Shown here piece by piece: positions 27,360 through 36,928 of a stretch of 64,000 nucleotides of DNA. Location: assembly GCA_949361645.1 (NCBI GenBank), contig OX442425.1:751832-815831 (forward strand). Reading direction: 5' to 3'. Below the pieces are notes generated by a model that was not told the origin of the DNA, searched no databases, and was given only the letters and a program-made list of their open reading frames with translations. The DNA is from Spongilla lacustris (Eukaryota > Porifera > Demospongiae > Spongillida > Spongillidae). Both the position numbers and the translations under genes were made by a program. How positions within the stretch are numbered: position 1 is the first letter of the stretch; each line of letters starts with the position of its first letter.

Positions 27360-29135
27360 ATGCAATGGAAGGTAAATCGTGCAGAGAATCGGAGAAATGT
27401 GAATTATAAAGAGGCTTTAGCTCCTTCGCAGCCTGATCCTCCGACAGTAGACAAAATCACTCACAATTCCGTTCATCTGAGTTGGACGTCACCGAATGGC
27501 AACTCTCAGCCTCCATGTGGACTCAAATACAACTTGCAGGAGAGCGTAAAAATGAACGAATTTCGATCTGTTTACATGTAAAAATATCCATGCCTCGACC
27601 TGAACTTTAGCTCGACCTCTCTTTCTCTGTTCCAGTGGGTACGTAGAACGGCACTTCGCCTCGGGACTGACCCCTCTTACGCAGTACAAGTACAGGCTTA
27701 ACGCCAGTAACAGTGTCGGCACGAGCCCCTGGAGCGACGTCCTCACCGTATGTACCGCATGTAAGTCGGAGGCCGCTATAGGCTATCGTAGCTAGCTATA
27801 GGGTGAGGAAGGGCTATATATAGACGTCGTTCCAGCCCACCTTACCTTAATTTGGCAGGCCTGCCCAAGTCTTGTGAGCAGCTGCACAGCGCTGTGCAGA
27901 AGGAAGAGCACGAACTCATCAGAGACATCCTAAAAACAAGGTGAGAGGGTTCGCAGCAGCAACGCGGAGTGGACCACACATCCTTACCTCTGCAGCCCTC
28001 ATTACGTAGATGTGCCCAATATGTATGGCTCCTCTCCGCTCATGTGTGCCTCGCAGTTGGGCAAAACAAGGTAGCCATGACAGAGCAGTTGCACACACAT
28101 TTGACGCTTATGCACACACACATGGGACCCCATGCACACATGAAAGTGTTGTGGAGCTACTGCTTCAACATGGAGCTGCTGTCCAGTACTGTAACAGGAG
28201 TGGTAAAACAAGGTACTCACGGATGTATTATGTAATAGGGAGAACCTCTAACATGCCATGTATAGTTTAATGGAGGCATGTTACCATGGTAACTTGGACT
28301 GTGCAAAGGCACTAGTAGCAGGAGGAGCGTCATGGTTGACAACAGACAATTCAGGTATGTGCTCTGAGCAGTAATAGGGATGGTGGCTTGCATGAAGCAA
28401 TCCTTGTCTCCTTATAGGCATGTCTGCACTGCATTGGGCAGTTGATGGTGGCCACATTGATATGATCATTTACATCCTTGACCAACAAGTGCCAGTTAAG
28501 CTTTTTTTAAAAATAAATAAATGCATTGCAACAAAGCCAGTGATGCCTCTCTCTCTCTTTTAACAATCCTTCCAAGGCAGACTACACAACAAGCACCACC
28601 CTGTGTGGGTGGTCCCCCCTCATGAGGACTGGTGCGTAGGCAACATTCTAATTAATGCCTTTTACACTGTCCTCTCTCCACCCCCACCCCCCCTCACTGA
28701 TCTATTCCCTACACACATCCATTATTTGACACAGCAATGTTAACAGGGAGCACACAAGTTGCCCAGGTCTTAATAGAGCATGGCGCAAATTTGAATTTGA
28801 TGGATGCTGATGGTAAAACGCCGTTGATGGTGGGCTTATCCACATGGGGAGCACGCAGTCAAGTTACCACCTTATCAAACCTCTTGACAGATGGCCAGTT
28901 TAAGCGGGTTTCGTGACCTTGCTCAGCTGCTGCTGCAACATGGGGCAGACTTCCATGCCAAAAGCAAGCATGGTAAGATTGCTCTGGACTTTGCAAGGAC
29001 CTTCAATAGGCAGGTATGGCAACCTTACATGATACGCTTCTAAGCGGGCTGATATCAGGATGCACACACAACCACACTCACCCCACACAGGACGTAATAG
29101 AAGTACTAGAAAAGGCAGCAAGCTTGGCAGGCTAG
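27360..29135 (+). CDS. FANK1: Fibronectin type III and ankyrin repeat protein 1
   Basis: Fn3-ankyrin protein; in mammals it is germ-cell enriched and linked to transcription and ciliated tissue. Exons: 27360-27577, 27636-27760, 27859-27940, 27996-28070, 28147-28212, 28266-28354, 28418-28488, 28577-28631, 28735-28829, 28891-29013, 29091-29135; 347 aa in phase (human 345). The Fn3 domain (about 25-112) shows PDPPTVDKITHNSVHLSW and LTPLTQYKYRLNASN. About six ankyrin repeats follow (about 118-335), including YVDVPNMYGSSPLMCASQLG, GMSALHWAVDGGHIDM and QLLLQHGADFHAKSKHGK. The start could also be the ATG at 27365 with removal of a 44-bp intron (27372-27415); the unspliced reading gives the family length. 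Confidence 0.92.
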
Positions 29136-29474
29136 GGTTGCGATGGACCACCTTCTGTGCCAACCCTTATTGCTTAGCATTGTATTGTAACGTTGGTACT
29201 ACAGTGGTACAAGGGAATGTTTGTTTGAGTACACAATGGCAGTGATTAGATACAGAGGTGGAACAAGAGAGGAAACAAAAGTACTGGAAATGAGAAGTTA
29301 CTGTTGCTTCACTGATGTGGATGTGATGTCGTCACACGGGCTGATAGTCTGGTCATGTGACTCATCACCATGGCACCCTTCTGCGCCTCCCTTGACATAC
29401 AGATGTAGTGGCCTTCTGAAGCCTGCAAGCCACACCACCCCACCCTCATCATTTGCTTGACACGCAGCAACCCT
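29136..29474. other. Convergent spacer, FANK1 / MEPCE
   Basis: 339 bp between two stop codons. I see no feature; presumably 3' UTRs. Confidence 0.5.
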
Positions 29475-31108
29475 CTACTTGCCTTTTGACTTGCTTACAG
29501 AGGTGCCCAGGAACTTGTGCTTCACAAACCCCACCTCCGGTGACATTAGGTAGTCATGAAAGTTTGATGGTCGAAGCTGAATAGAGTTGTAGTTCTTGTA
29601 TATAGTTTCCTGGCAGAGGGGTAAGGAAGTCCCATTGACAGCCTGAGGGAAGACTCAACAGCAAAACCTCACCGTTAGCTTCTTCTTTCTTTTGTAAGAG
29701 CTAAAGGGTTGTGGCTCTAGAATAAAGTACCCACCATCACTGAGGTGATGGTGGACCTTCTGGAAGAATCTCTTGATGCCATCGTCCCCCCAGTTGAGAT
29801 GGATCCACTTTGTGACGCTCAGTGCAAGAGTTACGTCATACTTATCCTGCTGCAATGTACAGTCGTCAGAAATGAAGTTACCCTGGGGAACACAGAATAT
29901 GGTGATGGCAGAGAAGTCAATAGGAAAAGAGGTATGTAGAGGACAGAGGATCAATGACAAGAGAGCAGAAGTCAGACAAGATAGGAAGAAAGACTAAGTG
30001 TTTTTCTTGTTCACTACAATCGTCACATACACACACAAACTGGACGTTGTGAGGAAACCTATCTTCACCGCCAATAAGTGAAGAGGAGAGCACGTTTATG
30101 GGGCCTCGACACGAGGTAAGTGACATGGGAAATTGCCTTCCATCAGGTGCCAATGTGGGGACAAAGTACCTGATCAGAGACTTCGTCATTACATCACCAG
30201 TTGTTCCACACAATGCTTACCTGTAGAGCACCTTCCAAGCTGTTCTCACCAAACTGTCATCTATATCAATTCCGACTATTCTTCTTGGTTCCAATTCTTT
30301 TGCGATTCGGACTGTAACTTGCCCTGTATTGCTTCCAATGTCCAAAACATCCTTTCCTTTAAACATTTCCTTTCTCAACAGGCTAAAGCGAGGGTCATCT
30401 TCAAATGCTCCACCATTTCGGTAGCCATAATATTTATCATAGTTTCCATAGCAATATTTGCTGTTCTTTGCATTTGATTTTGGTGCCTGTGGAGTGCAAC
30501 AGTGTGCTACAATTGGGAGTTGTGAAAGCTAACAACAGGAGATACCTCTGGACCATCTTTGGCTGACGTCCCCGCCTCCTCATCTGGCCTCGCGTGCTCC
30601 TCAGAAGAAAAGGTCCTGGTCCTTTTGTGTTTCCTTGCCACGTCCCTGTGTCTTGCATGCTTCTCTGTGGAGAAAAAGCACGTGACGCTAGAACCAAGCG
30701 CTCGCCAAACCCACCTGCCTTATCTTCCCCTTTCAGTACTGCCGATAGGTCACGCACCTTGCCTTCAAGATTGAGTGGGTCACGCTGCAAGAATGGGGGA
30801 GGAGGCGGAGGCTGACCCGCCTCTTGCATCGGCGAGGACATGCAGGATGAACATTGATCGGTGTCCTTCACCGTGCCAAGCAGGTTTAGCGGGTCAGACT
30901 GGCTGCCGCCAAGTCTTCGCATCATTATGGAGTCGGCGGCACTTTTGCTGCTGCTGCTACCCGTCCTTCTTGCCTTCTTTGTTCTGTGCCTGTACTCCCC
31001 ACCACTGCCCTCAACCGAGTGAGAGAACGGCCTCTTGTGGCCCTTTTTGGGTGTCTTCACTACGGAGTCATCTTCCCCACTGGCCTTCTCTGAATCGCCC
31101 TTTTCCAT
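29475..31108 (-). CDS. MEPCE: 7SK snRNA methylphosphate capping enzyme (Bin3 methyltransferase)
   Basis: SAM-dependent enzyme that methylates the 5' gamma-phosphate of 7SK RNA and stays in the 7SK snRNP that restrains P-TEFb. Exons in transcript order: 31108-30546, 30460-30221, 30169-30031, 29882-29673, 29609-29475; 428 aa in phase. A basic, Ser-rich N-terminus has two DPLNL motifs. The Bin3 core has YGNYDKYYGYRN (192-203), SAM motif VLDIGSNTG (226-234), RRIVGIDID, SVTKWIHLNWGDDGIKRFF, YFILEPQPFSSYKRKKK and ETIYKNYNSIQLRP. The second acceptor (30461) was chosen because it alone keeps the frame into the Bin3 core. The N-terminus is shorter than in human (689 aa). Head to head with MRPS34. Confidence 0.93.
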
Positions 31109-31378
31109 CTGGCAGGTCTACTATTTCTGTGTGGATCATAGATAAATGTATAACGGAGTCATACTAGTATAGGCCTACCTAACTGACTGCCACAAGGTCG
31201 ATAAACTTTAAATTCTCCCTTACGAGGTATAATTGACTCTGCTGACATATAAAATAATCGGTAGTATGCTACCACCATCTAAACCACGCAAACCAGTCAT
31301 TACGATCTACTGCGCGCATGGTAGCACCGAAGCCGTATAATACGTACTTGAAATGTCCCGCGCCTCACGTGACGGACA
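31109..31378. promoter_or_regulatory. Putative bidirectional promoter (MEPCE / MRPS34)
   Basis: 270 bp between divergent start codons, including a cacgtgac E-box-like site near 31366. The role is inferred from geometry. Confidence 0.4.
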
Positions 31379-31794
31379 ATGAGCGCGAGCAGGATTATAG
31401 CGGACCAGAATCCGAAGAAGCTGTTTTCGATTTTGAACAAGCTAGATAGCTTTGGATGTGGAAGGAAGGTCACAAGGGTGAACTGGAAGCTTAACGCTTC
31501 AATACCATCGTATTGGACAATATCAAAAGTCATTCCAAAAGAGGTAGCATGGATCTAACGTGTTGTGGTTGTGCAAACTATTGCGAGCTTTCCCGTTGTG
31601 CCTCGTTTCAGGACATGATACATGGAAAGGTTTGGGGGACACTTACTTGGAGAGGTACGCGGTAGTTGACTGGTTCAGCTCACGTGCACCATGCATACCG
31701 GCTAGGTCGAAGCGACGGTAGGATCAGAGAAGTTAGGAGTCCACTGAAGAAACAATGGAGGCTGCTCCCAAAAGAATTTCATCAGAGGCAATAG
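31379..31794 (+). CDS. MRPS34: Mitochondrial ribosomal protein mS34, minimal form
   Basis: Component of the metazoan mitochondrial small ribosomal subunit. Exons: 31379-31543, 31612-31654, 31706-31794; 98 aa with both junctions in phase. It aligns in order with the core of human mS34: KKLFSILNKLDSFGCGRKVT with LFGLGRLVTR, SYWTISKVIPKE with CYWRLTRVRPD, DMIHGKVWGTLTWRG with LDHGKAWGILTFKGK, and KKQWRLLPKEF with YHDWRLVPKHEEE. The human protein is 218 aa, so both flanking extensions are missing here and this is close to a bare core. The opposite-strand frame over exon 1 is a shadow. Confidence 0.8.
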
Positions 31795-32286
31795 CGTCGG
31801 CACGGGTATTCTTACATGTAATTGTTTGACTTGTCATTTTTGTGGTTACGTCCAAGCGAACTCGAATAAATAACGGCACGAACCATTCGTACGTACACGT
31901 TGCATGTATGATCAAGGTACATGTACCAATATCAACATCATGTATCATACTAGTACACACCGAAAATTTTATCGACCGTCAACCCTTGATGTAATACAGG
32001 CCTGACAACATTGGCTACATTTAAAAGTATTAGGTACACGCCCCGTAACGGTTTCATTGGTACCGCTATAGAGTATAGTGCACAATAGAGTATGAAATAG
32101 GTATACAACAGGCCCGGCTACCAGTGTCTGCAAACAACTCTATAATTGTAGGTGCAAAATTAAAAGAAAGGGGAGGGGAAAAAATTCATATGCTGCAAGA
32201 CATAATTAATAAGATAACGTAATCTATTATTATTATAATATATATAACAATGATTTACACAAATATTTGTACCGGTTCGAACAAAG
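31795..32286. other. Spacer upstream of the receptor phosphatase
   Basis: A/T-rich, about 490 bp, with no gene that I can see. The part near 32200-32286 presumably holds the promoter and 5' UTR of the gene at 32287. Confidence 0.4.
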
Positions 32287-35200
32287 ATGCTAACGTTAAA
32301 AGTCATTGTAACTGCTGGAATCCTGTTCATCGTGTGGACGTTGCCTGGAAACGCACAGAAACCTGCGAGCGGTAGGTTGGGCTAGGCTAACGGTCAACAC
32401 ATTCGCGACATATGGCCTTCCTCCTCCTCTTCCCCTTATCTGTCATTTCCTCACTGTTCTAAAGGTGTCATCCTCTACAGTTATGTGCTCCAGGCAGCTG
32501 TACCGAATAACACATTCTTCTCACAAAATAACGTGGGAGGGTCTTTTACGTCGTCGCTGGACTGCTTTACCGCTAATGGCGCCAACTCCATAGGCAACTG
32601 GTATAACCCCAGTGGAATAGTACTGGCAACCGGATACACCTCACCATACTACACCCTAAGAAATCCTTCAAGGATTAGCCTCTTCAGAACCGGCGGTGGT
32701 TGGGAAGGCGTGTTCACTTGTCGTATCCCCGATGAAAATGGAGTTATGCAAACCTTGTATGTAGGGATATATGCTCCAGCTACGATTCAGTCGTCTCGTA
32801 AGTTGTCCTCTATAGTTGCTGCCACCATTGGAGTGTTTTGATACTCGCCCCCCTCTCAAGATGGACCAGTCATCGTGCCTCCTGTGGTCTTCCAACTGCT
32901 CACAGACCTCTCGCAAAGCCCTCCAGGCTTCTCTTTGGCTGTTAACTCCACCTCCTCCCCGCCCACCACCGTCGTCTGGACGAGAAATGCCCTCCCGCCC
33001 ACCAGCAGCTCCCTGTCTCTTGTGCTCACCGATGGAGTCTCAGCCAATTACACTAGTACCCTGGTTGTAGTGGGGGCAGGGTTAGGGGGCGTGTACCAGT
33101 GCAACATCTCCAATGCAGCAGGTACCAACACTGCGTCCTTCACAGTGACAGGTAAGGAAGGACCCCTGTTGAGAGCCCTCTGCTGTTGTAAAGCTAGCTT
33201 GATATCCCTTTCCTCCTCCTCCCCCCTCCCCCCCTTTTGCCCCTCCCACAGCCCAGTCCCCTCCTACCAATCTACAGGTGACTCAGCTGGGTGGGGGGAG
33301 TGTGCTGGTATCATGGACCCCACCAGGCAGTCCTTCCCCTGATGGCTACCTGCTCCAGTATGTGGGCAACAGGTCGGCCAACTCCACACTGCTACAGGGG
33401 ACGTCCTCGCAGTATACAGTGCAGGGTCTGGTGGACAGAGCCAACTACACTGTGCGAGTTCTGTCATACTGTGGCATATGCATTCCAAGTGTGTGGAGTG
33501 CGGTCTCCTTCACTGTGACTGGTGAGCGTAACATGGTGTGGTAGTGATGGTGTGATGATGTGGTGATGGTGTGATGATGTGTAGTGATGGTGTGATGATT
33601 TTTAGTGATGGTGTGATGATTTTTAGTGATGGTGTGATGATGTGTGGTGATGATGTGTGATGATGTGTGGTGATGGTGGAATAATGTGTAGTGATGATGT
33701 GATGATGTTTAGTGATGTTGAGATGATGTAGAGCAATGACAGTACCCCTCCTCCCCAGATCCTGATCCTCCATCTAATATTGTGGCCACACCCATCTCCA
33801 CCACCTCTGTACTGGTCATGTGGCAGACTCCCCGAAACATGTCTGTATTCATGTATGGCTTTGTTGTCCGATACATGCCCAACACACCCTGCGGGGAAAT
33901 CCCAGGGGGCAGTGGGCCCCCCACCAACGAGACATCCCAGCTTGTTGGGGGGCTACAAGAGGGAACTGAATACACTTTCAGCGTTGGATTGAAGTTTACT
34001 TATGGAGGGGTGGGGCAGTGGTCACTCGGTGCCATGGCAACTACATATCCAGATGGTAGGGTTGAAGCTATGTCCTACACTAATGTAGATTTCTCTCTTC
34101 CTCAGTCCCAACCGGGCCCCCCTTAGGTGTGGTTGCCCTCTCACCTCCTGGTTCTTCCACGATCCAAGTGACCTGGGACCCGCCCTCCTGCCTGTCCCAA
34201 AACGGTCCTATCACTTCTTACGAGGTGCAGTTCAACTCCACCCTCCCCTCCTCCTCCACCAATCAGACCAGCCTTACTGTCTCTGTGCCACGCCTCTTCA
34301 CCACCTATATGGTGAGGGTGGCTGCAGTCAACGCCAATGGCACTGGCCCTTTCAGTTACTACTACCCTGTGGATGTGGTTGGGGGTGAGTTTATATTGCC
34401 TGAGAGGTTCTGAGATACAAAGCTCCATGTTCTTCCTCTGTTCCCCCCTCCCTTCTCCCCCTCCCCCTCCCTTCCCCCTCTCCCTCCCCTCCCCCTCTCC
34501 CTCCCCTCCCCCTCCCTTCCCCCTCCCCCTCCCTTCCCCTCCCCCTCCCCCTCCCTTCCCCTCCCCTCCCCCTCCCCTCCCCTCCCCCTCCCTTCCCCTC
34601 CCCCTCCCTTCCCCTCCCCCTCCCTTCCCCCTCCCCTCCCTTCTCCCTTCTCCCCCTCCTCCTTTCTCCCCTCCTTCTCCCTCCCTTCTCCCCCTCCTCC
34701 TCCCTTCCCCCCTCCCCCTCCCTTCTCCCTCTCCTCCTCCCTTCTCCCCTCTTTCTCCCTTCTCCCCTCCCTTCTCCCTCCCTTCTCCCCCTCCTCCTCC
34801 CTTCCCCCTCCTCCTCCCTTCCCCCTCCTCCTCCCTTCTCCCCTCCTCCTCCTCCCTTCCCCCTCCTCCTCCCTTCCCCCTCCTCCTCCCTTCCCCCTCC
34901 TCCTCCCTTCTCCCCTCCTCCCCCTCCTCCCTTCCCCTCTCCTCCTCCCTTCTCCCCTCCTCCTCCCTTCTCCCCTCCTCCTCCCTTCTCCCCCCTCCTC
35001 CCTTCTCCCCTCCTCCTCCCTTCTCCTCCTCCCTCCCCTTCTTTTCCCCTCCACCATCAGTGCCTGGGAACGTTAAGTCTTTGTCAGTGGTCCCAAACAT
35101 TGTCTCAGTCAACATTCTATGGAGCCCCCCTGATATAGGAGGGGGTTGGGTCACTGAGTATGAAATCCGTAACAGTTGGGGGAATGTAGCTGCTGTGCCG

Positions 35201-36896
35201 TACACCAACCTTGGATACAAGATGGGAGGTCTGCAGCCATCAGCGATGTATGCCTTTGCGGTGCGGGCAGTAACAACAGCTGGTGCTGGTGGATGGACTG
35301 CTATCGTAAACACAACCTTGGCCATTGGTAAGCATGTTGTAGTTCAAGTCCCTTCTTTGCATTCTTTATTGTCCTTTCCACATTTTCTCCCTCCCTCCCT
35401 CCCTCCCTCCCTCCCTCCCTCCCTCCCTCCCTCCCTCCCTCCCTCCCTCCCTCCCTCCCTCCCTCCCTCCCTCCCTCCCTCCCTCCCTCCCTCCCTCCCT
35501 CCCTCCCTCCCTCCCTCCCTCCCTCCCTCCCTCCCTCCCTCCCTCCCTCCCTCCCTCCCTCCCTCCCTCCCTCCCTCCCTCCCTCCCTCCCTCCCTCCCT
35601 CCCTCCCTCCCTCCCTCCCTCCCTCCCTCCCTCCCTCCCTCCCTCCCTCCCTCCCTCCCTCCCTCCCTCCCTCCCTCCCTCCCTCCCTCCCTCTCTCTCT
35701 CTCTCCTCTCTCTCTCTGTAGGAAAGGTTCAGAATATTAAAATCACAAATATTAATTCAAGTACTGTACACATCACCTGGGATTCTCTTGGCTCCACTGA
35801 TATCTCATTCTACAATGTGTCCTACGTTCTTCCTACCAGTCCCCAGACCAGCATTCTGGTGCTCGGAAACACCAGCTCGGCCATTGTCGGTGGGCTTTTG
35901 GCGGGAGAGCAGTATCAGTTCACCGTGTCTGCTGTAGTGTTGGTCAATGGTACAGCGTTGGCAGGAGAGGGGAGGAGCTACATGTTCGCCATAGTAACAG
36001 GTACACTTCAGGGTGTGTCATTAAGGTGTGGTGACCACAACTCTGTGTATACAGATGTCTCTCCCTCCGTACTGGCACTGGTTGTGGGCGTGGTCGTTGG
36101 AACTGCGATTGGAGCAGTGTGTGTTGCCTTGGTGATAGTTCTAATCATGTACTCTGTAAGGTGAGAAGTTTTGTGTCTGGTCTGTTTGAAGTGGGTGTGT
36201 GTTGTCTGCTGCATTGTGTTGTGTGTGTTTTGGGCATGCATGTTGTTCTTTGCCAGCAGAGTAGTTCCTCCCCCCCTCAAGCTGTTATATGGCATCTGTG
36301 TGTACAATCCACCGTCACATGATCCCTTTGACACCACCATCACATGATGTGTGTGTGTGTGTGTGTATTTCTATGTGCACACCTCATATCCTCACACCTC
36401 ATACCCTCACTAGAAGGTGTGCACACCTCATATCCTCACACCTCATACCCTCACTAGAAGGTGTGCACACCTCATATCCTCACACCTCATACCCTCACTA
36501 GAAGGTGTGCACACCTCATATCCTCACACCTCATACCCTCACTAGAAGGTGTGCACACCTCATACCCTCACACCTCTTATCCTCACACCTCATACCCTCA
36601 CTAGAAGGTGTGCATACCTGTTATCCTCACACCTCATACCCTCACTAGAAGGTGTGCACACCTCATATCCTCACACCTCATACCCTCACTAGAAGGTGTG
36701 CACACCTCATACCCTCACACCTCTTATCCTCACACCTCATACCCTCACTAGAAGGTATAAGAACTCTGGGAACATGGATGTGGCCAGCCATGATGCCTTG
36801 GAGCTGGTCAAGCCTCCCTTACATCTACCCCTGCCTGTGTTTGATGAACCATATCACCAGCACAAAGTGGCCAGTAAGCTCACACACACACACACT

Positions 36897-36928
<32 letters not shown>

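Noticed and set aside
28021..28235. Alternative plus frame through FANK1 exons 4-5 without splicing
   Set aside because: Breaks the ankyrin consensus; the spliced version keeps it in phase.
30437..30545. Read-through of MEPCE exon 1 into its intron
   Set aside because: It would lose the Bin3 core; splicing 30546 to 30460 restores the frame exactly before YCYGNYDKYYGYRN.
31300..31533. 77-codon minus frame
   Set aside because: Antisense of MRPS34 exon 1, which has homology and phase support on the plus strand.
34337..35740. 467-codon + frame and 394-codon - frame
   Set aside because: They run through two pyrimidine arrays. Real Fn3 exons (34106-34384, 35061-35327) are embedded and bounded by good splice sites.
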